A stretch of 64,000 nt of DNA from Pseudeuparius sepicola (taxonomy: Eukaryota > Arthropoda > Insecta > Coleoptera > Anthribidae), in NCBI GenBank assembly GCA_963920635.1, contig OY987299.1, positions 28,970,901 to 29,034,900 on the forward strand, given 5' to 3'. The notes beneath the pieces were generated by a model. It ran no database searches. It had not been told where the DNA came from and worked only from the letters and a program-made list of their open reading frames with translations. Each line of letters begins with the position of its first letter. Positions within the stretch are counted from its first letter, which is position 1. Below are positions 36,013 through 47,484 of the stretch, piece after piece. A program made the translations under genes and the position numbers.

Positions 36013-36083
36013 GAGGTGTGCAGACCACGACAGGTACCTGTTTCGGGCTTGTTGGCCCTCATCAGGCAGACGTAGCGCACCTC
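36013..36083 (-). ncRNA. Hammerhead ribozyme (type I, short stem III)
   Basis: Read on the minus strand, stem I begins GAGGTG and pairs with CACCTC across an internal loop. The core CTGATGA (36065-36059) follows. Stem II is GGGC/GCCC with a CAACAA loop, then GAAA (36044-36041), the tiny stem III ACAG/CTGT, and GTC with the predicted cleavage after C at 36029. All invariant core nucleotides are present. Very short stem III is typical of hammerheads in Penelope-like retroelements and retrozymes, which may act as dimers. No reverse transcriptase is seen nearby. Activity is untested. Confidence 0.75.
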
Positions 36084-36599
36084 AACCGAAAAGACCCAAA
36101 CACGTTCGCTAAGTGAAATAGGAACTAGTATAATGCGGTGAGCATTAACCATCCAACACCATCTAGCTGGTACTGCCAAAACCAAAGCAATGTGAGTGTG
36201 TATATATCGACCGGTCGATCGACATATAAAAAGAACCCAGCAAAGCGGCGCGGCGCGGTGGAAAAAACCAGAAGAAGCATACATACGGGGGCCAAGAAAC
36301 TCGTTTGATTCATCACCGAGTATCTTCTAATATCTAGAAATCAACAAGGATCGAATCGTGAGTTTCAATCCTCGTGTGCTTACGTCTATATAAAATTTAA
36401 GTATTTAGTAAATGATTAAAGTTGTGACCGCGAGCTATTCACATCAAACGACACGAAAAGCGCGGGAATGGTCGTGATGACACGCCGCTCGATCAATCGT
36501 GACAGGAATGAGAGCTACACAGAATTAGAGAAGGGAGAATGGAAATTGAACGTTAAAATAAACAGTTTGGAGACCCATTTCCAGAGGACTCTGGATGTA
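36084..36599. other. Unassigned DNA with a TATA-like sequence
   Basis: ATATAAAAAG at 36224-36233 is followed by GGCGCGGCGCGG. The palindrome CGACCGGTCGATCG lies just upstream. No initiator at the right distance and no gene downstream are recognised, so a promoter is only possible. The stretch may belong to the element carrying the ribozyme. Confidence 0.3.
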
Positions 36600-36952
36600 G
36601 GTCAAAAATAAGAACTGCCGGGTTCTATCACAGAGGAAGCCCAAGTTTATTTTTTAATTTTTTTATCACTGCATTCTACCTCTTATATTTATCACTGATT
36701 ATAGTTTTTAGTTTAATAATTGGGCAATGGTTATTATGATCTACTCCATAGTGTATTTACATTCAAAGTACCTACCTAGTACTACCTACCTAATATGAAA
36801 TTGTCGGTAGCAAGAACAATGTAATACATTGCTCAATGCGTAAGCTTCTTTTGGCCTCGGAGATAGTTTTAAGGTTCGGGGCAACGCGGGTGTTAAACAA
36901 CCCCTCGGCCAAAAAAATGCGCTTACGCATCTCGCAATGTAAATAACTATTT
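36600..36952 (+). repeat. 3' part of the tandem repeat seen at 1-936
   Basis: Shares GCCGGGTTC, TTATCACTGCATTCT, CAATGGTTA, CATTGC...GCGTAAGC, CCTCGGCCAAAAAA and the terminus AATGTAAATAACTATTT with 607-936. Single, not tandem, here. Confidence 0.6.
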
Positions 36953-37158
36953 AATACAGCACTCACTTTTCAAACGTTATCAAAAATATCAAGACTGAGA
37001 TAGACTATAATGAGACGGATAGACAAGGATAGGACGTTCTCATTGCCCATTCTAAACAAAGCGTGCGCGGTGCTGTGGTTTTTATACATGTGCTGCCTGC
37101 TGCCCATATTAGTTTGTACATGGTGTTGCCGCCCGCCAGAGGCGCCACTACTAACGAA

Positions 37159-38158
37159 ACGAGGCCTACGATAAAGACAGGCCATGGCGCACAAAAATTA
37201 TGTGACCACCTTAGTCCGACGTTACATGTCATTAATTTGTCACATAACTGAAAGCGGCAGCTTGGGTTTTGAGAAGTTTTAAATTTTAAAGTGTTTTTAA
37301 ACGTCTTAGTTTATATTTTAGAAACAAGTTTGTGTCTGGTGCGCGTGTGTCCTGGCGGAGGGGAACCGCCCAGGTGTTATTATGGCCTCTGGGTGGGAGC
37401 CGTGCCGTTCAGGAGTATTGGTGCCGCTCGCGCCAACGCGTAAGCGCTGTAAGGGGATTCTCCCCCCGGAATGGACGAATGTCAGTGGAGCCTGAGACAC
37501 AGACGGGTGAACTGCTTACGGGAGATCCGCGAGTTCAGACGGTCCGGGTGGCTGGAAGCCGTTCCCGTTGACCTCGTTCTGGTTTGTGTATTTTCTATTC
37601 ACCATTCACCTTGTGCGAAATAAATCAGGGTTGTAACGTACTCGAGGATTTTCGTTGTCGACCCACGCCCTGATACGGTTCCTATTCGGCCTTTCACGCT
37701 GCCGATCAACTGGGACCTCGCCGATATTTACAGTATACCTACTGAGGTTAGTTTTCATTGTTATTTCGTAAAAAATAACCTAAATACCAAATATTGGGTC
37801 TGTTGTCACCATAACATTTGCTTTGCCTCGGGATGAAAATTTGCGCCAAAAATGGATTCGTCAAATTCCAACTGAGATTTAATTTCTAAAAAACCCTTAA
37901 GTATGTGTGACTAACACATTTTCAAGAAAGTGAAACAATTAAAGTGGAGAAATGTGTTGTGGGAGGAAAATACCTATAGAGAATATCACATAAGCTAAAG
38001 GAAGGTGCTGTCCCAACAATTTTTGAGAATGTACCAAAATATTTGAGTGAAGTGCCGTTTAACTCTCAGCCCAAAACAGCTGAGGCAGGTTGAAAATTGG
38101 TCACGTGACTACGCCTTTATGCGTTAGCGCCATGGCCTGTCTTTATCGTTGGCCTCGC
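37159..38158. mobile_element. 1-kb inverted-repeat element of unknown superfamily
   Basis: Terminal inverted repeats of about 31 bases (CGAGGCCTACGATAAAGACA, continuing GGCCATGGCGC) lie at 37160-37190 and 38127-38157, with one mismatch. A direct AACGAA flanks both (37153-37158, 38159-38164), a possible 6-bp target duplication. The interior holds a GC-rich block (37320-37720) with AATAAA at 37620. No transposase is recognised. Confidence 0.55.
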
Positions 38159-38245
38159 AACGAATTACTTGACGTCACAACCAAGGACGGCGCGTTAAAA
38201 AAATGATTTGAATTATGCAGTTTTGAATTGCTTACATTTATTAGA

Positions 38246-39159
38246 CAGTGTCTGCCAGAAAGTTGGATACAAAGGGGAATTTTCTTTATTTGAAGTTTCT
38301 CAAAAAAATTATTCTTGATAAAAGTTGGTGCTTGTGCTTAAACTCAAAATACACCCGCAAAAATTTTGAAATTTCGATTCGTATACAGGGTAGGTTGAAA
38401 AATATGAAAATTCCTCAAGAGTAAAGTACCCCTATTTTCAGAACTACATCAGAGTGGCACTAAGAAAAGTTGTTTGGAATCTCAAGACAATGTCAAATAT
38501 GAATTCACAGCCACCTACTCAAAAGAAAAAAAATTCACACTTTTTGCATTTTTTATTCATCCCGCTGTATAATTTTTATTGTTGAATTCTCATTTATTAA
38601 ATAACTCTTAAAATGTTGCTCTATTAAAATATTTTTATGTTCCACAGATTAGATGCTATGTTATGTTTGAAATTGTAGGAGTATTTTACCTGGATACAAA
38701 AAACGACAAATTTTGCAGAACTTTCACGTATTAAGTGTTTTTAAGATGCTAGTTAAATGTAAACAAAAATCATTGGTATCGTACTGTCATGCTCGAAGAT
38801 GTGCCTCAAAATACATATCTAACATTATGTATTATACAGCGTGACGAGTAAAAAATGCGCAAGTGTGAATTTTTTTTATATTTTGAGTAGGTGGCTGTGA
38901 ATTCATATTTGACATTGTCTTGAGATTACAAACAACTTTTCTTAGTGCCACTCTGATGTAGTTCCAAAAATAAGGGTACTTTACTCTTGAGGAATTTTCA
39001 TATTTTTCAACCTACCCTGTATACGAATCGAAATTTCAAAATTTTTGCGGGTGGATTTTGAGTTTAAGCACAAGCACCAACTTTTATCAAGAATAATTTT
39101 TTTTAGAAACTTCAAATAAAGAAGATTCCCATTTGTATCCAACTTTCTGGCAGACACTG
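38246..39159. mobile_element. 914-bp palindromic element, family O
   Basis: CAGTGTCTGCCAGAAAGTTG and its complement ending GGCAGACACTG form arms of about 330 bases; the loop is 38580-38830. The right flank is TA, while the left is GA (38244-38245), probably a mutated TA. The arms are near-identical, including GGTGGCTGTGAATTCATATT. No coding remnant. Confidence 0.8.
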
Positions 39160-39299
39160 TATAAAAACAAAAAATGAGTTTTTTGTGAACTGTGGTTCAT
39201 TTAATGGCAATAAATTACGTTTGTGGGTAGTATTTTATAAATTAATTTTTGTGCAAGTTCCCTATTCAGTCTCATGCATCGTCGCATTCTCTAAAATAA

Positions 39300-39620
39300 A
39301 ATTTGGAAGCCATCTCGACGTGCACTCTAGGTCCACCTAGCGCTGCGATAGAAAACCAACCAGAACCCTTCATCCGATTTGGCCCGATCCAATCGCGTTA
39401 CGGAATTTGCCGTCGCGTCGGTGCGCGGTCGCTGCTGGTGCCCGCAGCCAAGGCTGGGGGCTGGGGCCGCCGGCCGGGCACGTACGGAATATTTAATAAT
39501 GTGGCGAATTACTTGCGCAAACAATAATGAACACAAAACAATATCGGGCCGGTGCAGGGCGAGCCGAACTAACAAACCGTGAAACTATTTCATTACGCCG
39601 CTGCTGATGGGGAATTCCGC
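39300..39620. other. GC-rich island
   Basis: CpG-rich block (GGGGCCGCCGGCCGGGC) with AATATTTAATAAT and AATTACTTGC words. Overlapping frames on both strands reflect composition. Candidate conserved non-coding DNA. Confidence 0.4.
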
Positions 39621-40029
39621 AGTTGGGGAGCGCAATTCCAGAACGAATTTTATTTTTATTGAATGCAGTTTGCTCGGCGCCCTGCCGTTAGCGTACAGCG
39701 AGAACTTTCTGGAGCTAGTCTTTCGGAGAGTTGTCTTTTGTACGGGAAACAACAAGTCACTTACCAAATTTTGTATTCAGTCCGATTAGGTATTCTGCTA
39801 TCAATGCCTTACGTACCTGTAACAAATAATATACCCCAGGATTAATTTAGTTATAAACTGAAAGCTCCACTAAAATTTTTGTAATGGTACAAGTTATTTC
39901 TTTTTTCCTGTGTGAAAATATAGAGACATTATCAGAAAAAGTGGATATTACACTTCGTCGCAAAATTTCATAGATCAGCTTTGAACTTTTCCATTTTTTT
40001 GCATTTTCTACCTTTGCATGGAAGGTAAA
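39621..40029. other. Unassigned DNA
   Basis: Nothing recognised. Confidence 0.3.
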
Positions 40030-41299
40030 AACCACTCAAAGTATTGGTGTGTAAAGATCCAATAAAAAATATACAGGGTGTCTTTCTCTGGGTCACCTCA
40101 AAATACTGAATGTTTTGCACATAAAATATATCGTCTTAGACACAGAGTTTGTTGAGAAAAGTCCAATAATTTAAATTGTTTTTTATTTGTTGGTGGGCAT
40201 TTTGTAAAAATAAATTACTTTTTCCGAAAATCAATCAGAAATATTGACATTTTTGATAACATTTTTGAAAGAAAAAGTCAATATTTCCTTGCACTTAGTC
40301 GTTGCCAGGCAACGAAAAGTAACTGTTAGGAAATATTTATTTTTGTACTGTAAGGAAATATTATTTCCTTACAGTTATTTATAAACTAAAAAAATGATTG
40401 AGAACAAGTTTTTCGAATTTATGTTCTTTGAGTAATTTTCGATTTTCGGAAAAATAGTATGTATACCTCGTAGGAAAAGCCACATTCCCCGACTCCGTAA
40501 TCTTTACGGTCGTCCGGGAATGTTCAGCTTTTCCTACTAGGTACACAATGTACTATTTCCGAAAATCAATCAGAAATATTGACATTTTTGATAACATTTT
40601 TGAAAGAAAAAGTCAATATTTCCTTGCACTTAGTCGTTGCCAGGCAACGGAAAGTAACTGTTAGGAAATATTTATTTTTGTACTGTAAGGAAATATTATT
40701 TCCTTACAGTTATTTATAAACTAAAAAAATGATTGAGAACAAGTTTTTCGAAAACAAAGTAATTTTCGATTTTCGGAAAAATAGTATGTATACCTCGTAG
40801 GAAAAGCCACATTCCCCGACTCCGTATTGCCAGTCTCGGCTTACGCCTCGACAGGCAATCTTTACGGTCGTCCGGGAATGTTCAGCTTTTCCTACTAGGT
40901 ACACAATGTACGATTGTGTTTATTAATATATTTTTTTCAATAATTCCAGAGAACTCTTGACCAGTACAAAGTTTCATAAAAACCCAGCATTTTGAGAAAA
41001 TTACCCTGTACATTTTTGTAATGAATGCCAAAACTTTGAGTAGTTCTGTTGGCCATTCAACTGTTTTGAGGGAATTCCATGGAACACTTGACTCGCCAGA
41101 TTCCTTTAAAATTCCTATTTTGCTCAACTTTGGCACTCTGTAGAATGGACTCCCTGTACATTTTTTGTTCAAATTTTGTATATGGGGTTTTGGGGTTTCC
41201 TGATTCACCCTGTAGTGTCAGATTTTAAGTAAAAAAAAAACGCTAAATGGTTTTCGTAAAAACCGGTCAATTTGTATACACTTAAAAGTAGACACACTG
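40030..41299. mobile_element. Family B foldback, left-truncated, interrupted by a tandem insertion
   Basis: The right half (40912-41299) matches 8150-8890 in the same orientation and ends GACACACTG before TA. The left half keeps only the inner arm (CCACTCAAAGTATTGGTGTG onward). Sequence at 40219-40911 is inserted at a point where the 7651 copy is continuous. Confidence 0.7.
40219..40911 (+). repeat. Tandem duplication of a hairpin-rich insertion unit
   Basis: Unit 1 (40219-40555) and unit 2 (about 40559-40911) are near-identical. Each holds TTTCCGAAAATC and, 220 bases on, GATTTTCGGAAA. Each also has the palindrome CGTTGCCAGGCAACG and the inverted pair AAGGAAATAATATTTCCTT type sequence. A terminal hairpin pairs GTAGGAAAAGC with GCTTTTCCTAC. 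Unit 2 has about 27 extra bases at the tip of that hairpin (TTGCC...GGCAA) and lacks a short piece near 40420. No coding sequence. Confidence 0.75.
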
Positions 41300-42929
41300 T
41301 ATAGAAACGCTTCGCGAAGAAAGCAAAATTTAAAGGGCATTTTTAACAATTCATTGGGAATACCTTATAGTCTATACTGAATTCCAAAATAGGTGTGTTC
41401 TCTTGTTTATTGTTATTGACCGTTTTTTATATGACGTCACAAATCGGCGGCTATGTTTGCTGGAGGACAAACACGAGAAACTGCCGTATAATCCTGTTGT
41501 TATTTTCATTATTTTCTTAATGTAAATATTTGAATGTGGGTTAGTTTTATTATTAATATTTAAGTGTAACACCTCGGTTTCATATAAATCTGAAGATGCA
41601 GTCCTTTTGTGCAGTGGAAACGGTAGCAATGTACCTTTTTATCGGATACCTGTAGCTTTTCACACGAGAAAAGCTTAATTTTCGTTCAAAAGGGCAGCCT
41701 GAAATGTAGATTGGAGCTTTAAAATGAGTTTGTCTGAGTGAAAGCCAGTTAAAATATGGACGAATTTGTTCCAGACATTTTATAAGTGGTAAAAGTTTCA
41801 TAAGGTGCACCAGCAGATTTAGCAGATACAGATAATTGACTGGATTCCTCACAACCAAAATTGTGCCATCACAGCCCTTGAGAAAGTATTCTCACACTCA
41901 GATTAAAAGACACAAAAGATCGATCAAACGTAAATAAACGTAAGAGGGAGGTAAGTACATGTACAGCTTAGGGGAAGTGGGAAACTAGCATTCTCTATTA
42001 GTTTTTTTTTTAATAAAATAAACTTTTTTATTACAGCTAAAACAACTTGACGGTGTAACACAAGTTACAATTCATATGGTCGTCAGCTGCGATTAAGCAT
42101 ACCTATAGCAAGAAACCACTGTTTAGTAACAACCGACATCGACTACGGCAGAACATCCTGGAAGTTCAGGTTAATAAAACGAGTTACTTCACTGACCCTC
42201 ATAAGATTGAAGTGCTATTAATTTGATTAAAACAGTAAAACACTATTATAAAGGTATCTTGATCATTTTATTACCTCACTGCAATGTTTCCAAGAATAAA
42301 AATTGAAAAGTTGAATTGCTAATGGCTTTGTTTATTATAAATTTAATGGCAAAGGTTCCCTTCCAACGACAACATAGCCTTCGGGTTTACTTGTTTCACA
42401 CCAACATTCGGCACTACCCGAGGCACTATACCTAATCCAAATTCGTAAAATTCAAAAGATTGCAATCTCTTAAGCACTAAAAACTGTGAGTTAGGATCAG
42501 ATAATTTACCAGGTCGAAGTTGTCAAAATCCATCGCTTTAAGCTCTCCTATGAATCAATACCGTCAACAACTTTCGATTTGCCTTCATACCTGCAATTAA
42601 CATCTTCATCAAGAGACTTGTAATAGTCAGGACTTTCCATTTTACAGAGTAAAAAATACGAAAAACTGCACAAGTCTTAAACAAATGAAACACAATAAAA
42701 AAAATTATTCCCAAACTTTTGAAGGCTCTTAATAGCACCTACCGGTAAATTGGTTATTTTTCTATAGGAATATGAATCCTCTTAGGTTTTAAAGTTCCTA
42801 ATAGAGCTTTAATTTATCTTAGAACTATGCAAACATCCCTATTAGAGCGAGTCGCTATAGGTCATGTGTTTTGTTGGATATAATTTGAATTTCACCTGAT
42901 TTTAAAATTACCTTCGCAGTGCCGAAATT
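41300..42929. other. Unassigned DNA
   Basis: CTGAAGATG...GGAAACGG at 41590-41622 has a faint hammerhead-like order but poor stems. Otherwise there are no recognised genes or repeats. Confidence 0.35.
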
Positions 42930-43185
42930 TATCGGCTGTACAGAACTATTAATGGACTATTAATAGTTCTGCCGCAATTTTCGAGGCGCGGTCACGAGGC
43001 ACAGTCCGCCGACCGCCATCGGTAATAAACGCGCGCGGCCGGTTTTAATTCGATTAAAAAGTTTTCGCAGTTGGCGCTGGCGGCCATAAATCGCGGCCGG
43101 CCGTGACCGCACAATGTGCGAGGGCCGAGGGCTAAAGGAATCTAAAATAGGGCCGTGTGTGTGCAGTGTGTATGTATAGGTAAGT
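42930..43185. other. GC-rich island
   Basis: CpG-dense (ACGCGCGCGGCCGG, TCGCGGCCGGCCGTGACC) with TTTTAATTCGATTAAAA and CCATAAATC words that resemble homeodomain sites. No repeat ends and no second copy in the window. Candidate regulatory or conserved non-coding element. Confidence 0.45.
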
Positions 43186-43309
43186 ATACCGGGGTGCGTT
43201 CAAAAACTATCATCCGAGTAGAGTTAAGAAGGAGTTCGCTATGCGTTTTCTGCGCCTTCGCATCTCTACATTATGTCTAACTGAATGACTGAACGACATG
43301 TCCCTAACC

Positions 43310-44080
43310 TGGACCGATCGGCACCGTCGCAGTGACAAGGCCCGACAGCTGAAAGCGATGAGTCATGCAAGGGAGGTGAGCCTAAGGCGCCCAATTCAAA
43401 TTTCAAGATGTCAACTTGGTAAATTTGGTAAAAAAAAAACACTTTAAAATGATTGTTTACATTTATAGCTCATGGTTTTACAACACGGATAATAATCTAT
43501 GAGAGTGAAAGTCACATTTTCAAGGGCTTTTGGTGCATTTAGATATCTACCGGTAAAATTTTCGTAAATGCCAATTATTTCTTATTTGCGTGCCTAGATA
43601 CAACTAAATTCGAATGAGTAAAACCATAAAACTTCCTGATTTCAAGGTGGCTACGTTTAATAACTGTATAGGAACAAAATCTCTTTTGATGGCCTTAACC
43701 CACTTTTCTCTTAGAATTGGGTCTTTAGGGAGGAAAAAGCGGACACATTAGGACCGCCTTTGTAGTTTCCCTTGCAGTTGGGAACGAAACACGTCCACGG
43801 CCTATAATCTAAAATTGAACTTTAATCACTTTATTCTGAATTACTGCTGTTTTACCACCTTATTAATAAAACTCCACGTCCTATATTACTAAAAAAACAC
43901 AGTCCAACACACAATAAACACAACAAACGTTCTTTAAAACAGGTAAATTGCCAGACAAGTAAACGTAAACAACTACAAAAAGCTACCTCCCTGCCTCCCT
44001 GTGATGACGTAGTGACGTTTCGCGTCGCCAGCAGGCAGGCCTTTATCATTACGACGGTGCCGGACCGATAGTGTAAAGTG
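43310..44080. repeat. Possible inverted-repeat element
   Basis: CGGCACCGTCGCAGTGACAA at 43319 pairs, imperfectly, with TTATCATTACGACGGTGCCG at 44043-44062. The rest of the interval is not palindromic. The 100-codon minus frame at 43852-44154 runs into a family B scrap and is not a gene I can support. Confidence 0.35.
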
Positions 44081-44157
44081 CCTGGCAATAGTGTAAAGGC
44101 TGTAAACTGATCCTGTCGACCATTCAACTGCTTTGAAGTAATTCCATGGCACACTTA

Positions 44158-44865
44158 AAATAGAAATAACGTGTTTCTTATTTTAAATAAAGTAACTTTT
44201 TCCAATAAACTAACCCATTCAAGGTTTTACTTTTCAAGATACAGGATACAGAGCGTAACGTTAATTGTATCTTCCTTAAATGTTTTAGACTCTGTAACTT
44301 CAAAAGTATAGCCTTAAATAGGTAAGTTTATTGGAAAAAGTTTATTTAAAGTAGCAAACACATTATTTCTACTTTAAGTGTTACTCGTGGAGCAATTTTT
44401 TTAGAAAATTTTCAGAAATACCCCGAAATAATACAAAAAAATGAAATTTGCCGTTAAACTAGAACACATGGGAACAAATACCAAGAGGACATTTTTGTAT
44501 GCAATTAAAATCTACATAAAAAATGCAATACTTTTTATTACAATACAAAGTGATTCATTTTTTTCCTAAAAATAATTTTACCAATTACTGGCAATTACCC
44601 ACTTCTCCGCCACTGGTTGTGCAAGATGTTCGATATAAACAGGTTTTATGCTAACCCGTGCCGTTATAGCGTATACCAAATATGACTTAAATATCTCGAC
44701 TAGTTTGGTAAATATTCAATAAAGTCCACATATTTCTTACAATTTTAACACCCTGTTACTTTTTTATAAGGCCTTAAAATGATATAGTTTATAGAAGAAA
44801 GTGCGGTTATTTTTTGAAGATCTATGACCTGTTAAAGTCCTGCTACAAATGACTGATTCACCCTG
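44158..44865. mobile_element. Palindromic element, family C, copy 2
   Basis: Same inner palindrome as 18400-18590 (AAATAAAGTAACTTTTTCC with its complement) and the same right arm (CTTCTCCGCCACTGGTTG, ATATCTCGACTAGTTTGG). It runs to a terminus CACCCTG before TA. The left arm outside the centre is missing; a 45-base family B scrap (44112-44157) abuts it. Confidence 0.65.
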
Positions 44866-44871
44866 TATATA

Positions 44872-45110
44872 CAGGGTGATTCAGTCATGATGTAAAAAAT
44901 TTTAACCACATAGTGGGGAAGGCCCACTAAAAAGAAACATGTGAAAAAAAATTTTTGGCGAAGTTTAAAACTTGGGGCAAATCAACCTAAGCACACGCGT
45001 AACTGGAAGCACTTGATTCCTGATTCCGAAGAAACATCTGAGGTGAGCGATGTTGCCGCATTTCATTGTCAGTGATCAACCTTATTAATGAAAGTTAATC
45101 CGAAGAAATA
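44872..45110 (+). repeat. Start of another CAGGGTG element
   Basis: CAGGGTGATTCAGTCATGATG begins immediately after the previous element and resembles 46518-46680 (GGGTGATTCAGACATGATG, AATTTTAACCA, AGTGGGG, TACTAAAAAG). No right end is located. Confidence 0.5.
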
Positions 45111-45479
45111 AAAAGTAATTATCTTTATCGATAGTATCGGGGTTGTCAGGCTTGACTTTTCAAATGGCAATTGTGATAACACTTGATAACATGTTTTATT
45201 CAAATCACAAAAACTTGCATTTACTTGAGAAGTTTTCGCGAGTTTCCGTACACAATAATTTGCATAGTTTTTAAATTAAACGAGAAAATTGCTACTATCA
45301 GTAACACTGTCTAACACTCTAACTGTTTATAATTTGTTTGTTTTTTAGGAAACGGAATCCAATTCAATAACAAATTTTAGCCCAATTCTCTTTCGTTGTT
45401 CGTAGCCCAGGGTAAAATCAAATCATTCTTAGCTTTAATTTTTTCGCAACATCCACAACGAAATAAAATTTACAGAATT
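45111..45479. other. Unassigned DNA with weak similarity to 49320-49450
   Basis: TTTTCGCGAGTTTCCG and the following AT-rich stretch resemble TTTTCGCTAATTTCCG at 49385. These may be old copies of one repeat. Confidence 0.3.
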
Positions 45480-45810
45480 ACTAATTACACGGCGTTTCCT
45501 ACATCTCGCACAGTTCCGCCCAGGCTTCGTAAAATAGACGAGCGGGGGGTGGAAATAGATTAACCCCATTTTTATTCCCCTCTTCAACTTTCGCCGTTCG
45601 CCGTATACCAGCGGCGGTGGCCCGGCTGCGCGGCGCAATAAGACCTCATAGAAGGCCGGCGACGCGGAGCGGTGCTTTTTCTTTATTATCTCAATAATAA
45701 TTTGTTTTTATGGAGGCCCCGCCGCTTGTAAATAAAACTCTACTTTCTAAAGTTGAAGTGACGAGACAACTTCCGAGTATGGAGGATCTCCTTTATGCGT
45801 TCCCCGGCTC
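45480..45810. other. GC-rich island
   Basis: GCGGCGGTGGCCCGGCTGCGC and neighbouring CpG-rich sequence, including CAATAATAATTTG. No repeat ends. Candidate non-coding element. Confidence 0.35.
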
Positions 45811-46517
45811 CGCCAACTACCCTAGTTTGTAATGTCTTTCGCAAAATTAAATTTTACGGCCTCCGGATTTCAGATATGACCTCGCGCGCTGGCATTTTGC
45901 TTTTTTATTATTGCCGTGTTATCTGTTCGTGTAATCTCCTCCGCGATATAGATATGATAAAGTTTCGGGATTCTCTCGACTTCCTTTTGTCTCTCTCCGC
46001 ATTATAGATGCTATTGTTTTTTATTTTCTTGTGAGATTTTGACCTTCAGTGAACAGCATCTGTCCTTAGATAACGTATGGCATGCAAAGCCATGTAAGAC
46101 TATCCACACACTTTATTAACAATGGAGCAACGCAATTTTGTTGTTGTTTACAGTCGGGTAATAGTATAATATGATAAATTATATAATGAGGTAATAATCA
46201 GAATTGACATATTCGTAATATAGTTCATACCAACTAACAATTTGTCACTTTTGAGGGACGTCAGGGCCGTATTTCATTTATGGTACATATTTATTATCCG
46301 CACCACAAACCTCAGGAAAATATTGCTGTTTCTTCCAAAATCCCGGCAAATCTGGGGGGTTTAGCAAATGTCAAACGAGTTGTCAAGGTCGGAGTTATTC
46401 GGCAAGACGACTATATAATGTTATTATTCACCAATTTTGGGTACTTCCGAATAATGATTTTTATCTTTTATCTGGATATACCTATACAATTCGCGTCCAT
46501 AGGAACACACGCGTATA

Positions 46518-46690
46518 GAGGGTGATTCAGACATGATGTAACAAATTTTAACCAAGCAGTGGGGGAGGTCTACTAAAAAGGAAAGAAAGGAAATTTGTTT
46601 CTCGAAGTGTAAAACATGGGGCTGAACCGTAATACCCGAGTGACTCGACGCTTCTGCTTCAATGTCAACCATCAAGGTTGGCACTGCGGA
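46518..46690 (+). repeat. CAGGGTG-type element fragment
   Basis: Diverged copy of 44872-45050; the first base of the terminus is G instead of C. It runs directly into the reverse transcriptase relic. Confidence 0.45.
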
Positions 46691-46699
46691 GAGCTATGT

Positions 46700-47320
46700 C
46701 GCTGGGGGTACCCCTATTCTGTATAGCGAAGCTGCAAAGATGTTGATGTTAGGTGTACACGTGGGTGCAAAGTTGAGGTTTACAAGTCATGTGGCTCAGC
46801 TGGCACAAAAAACTTATTTAAAATTACGGGTTCTATGGGCAAGTCGATACATGAACTTTAAGCTCAGGAAAAAATTACGTGAATCTCCGGTTGTGCCAGT
46901 ATTAAGTTATTATGATATATTGTATTTCCCACGTCTAGACCAGCAAGCAAAAAATAGACTTCAAATTATACAAAATAATTGAGTCCGCTTGGTGAGCGGC
47001 CTAAAAAAATTTGACCATGTTTCAGATAAATATAGAATGTTGAAGTGGTTAAAGATAAACAATCTAGTAAAATATCATTTTTTGGTTTTTATACGCAGGT
47101 TATTACTCGCTTCGAAACCCGACTATCTGAAGAAAAAACTCATTCAATGGTACTATTCATGATATAGCAATTAGGGACCGAAACATTATGAGAGCACAGT
47201 ATTACTACTGTGTTCCAGCGAAGTTCACTTGACATTATCAAGTTGACAATAGATACAAAGACATGTCCTTATCACGTTTTCGACAGACACTTTTGCTTGC
47301 TGATCTAAATATTTAACTGC
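46700..47320 (+). pseudogene. Non-LTR retrotransposon reverse transcriptase, C-terminal relic
   Basis: The frame to 46982 reads LGVHVGAKLRFTSHVAQLAQ, a KLRVLWASR helix, then LSYYDILYFPRLD and LQIIQNN. After the TGA stop the same frame continues VRLVSGLKKFDHVSDKYR and LKWLKINNLVKYHF. This order (LGV.LD..L.F..HV, then Y.D.LY, RLQ.IQN.C.R, DH.S..Y..L.WL) is the thumb and connection region of jockey/CR1-like reverse transcriptases. The last residues FRQTLLLADLNI end near 47317. Palm motifs are absent because of 5' truncation. The in-frame stop and later shifts make it dead. Confidence 0.75.
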
Positions 47321-47484
47321 TTAGAATTATTGTATTGTTGTTAATTTGTGAATTAAATTGGAACATCAAAATGCAAATGAACCAAATGTTTGAGTGTAAG
47401 AGTAGCAAATGCTAAACTTCGCCATTTTAGTTTCTTACCTTTTTGCTAAATAATGTAATATGCATTTTTTCTTCTGTATAAGTA

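Noticed and set aside
36224..36260. Polymerase II promoter at ATATAAAAAG
   Set aside because: No initiator at about 30 bases and no supported gene downstream.
37320..37740. GC-rich block with AATAAA read as a solo LTR
   Set aside because: No TG...CA boundaries, target duplication, primer-binding site or second copy could be identified; it lies inside an inverted-repeat element.
40320..40710. CGTTGCCAGGCAACG as a functional RFX binding site
   Set aside because: It occurs inside a duplicated mobile unit; a palindrome match alone does not support regulation of a gene here.
41590..41640. CTGAAGATG...GGAAACGG as a third hammerhead
   Set aside because: Core order is suggestive, but stem II does not close directly on GAAA and stem III has mismatches at the catalytic base pairs.
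43852..44154. 100-codon minus-strand frame as a gene
   Set aside because: Its start lies in a family B scrap and the translation matches no known family.
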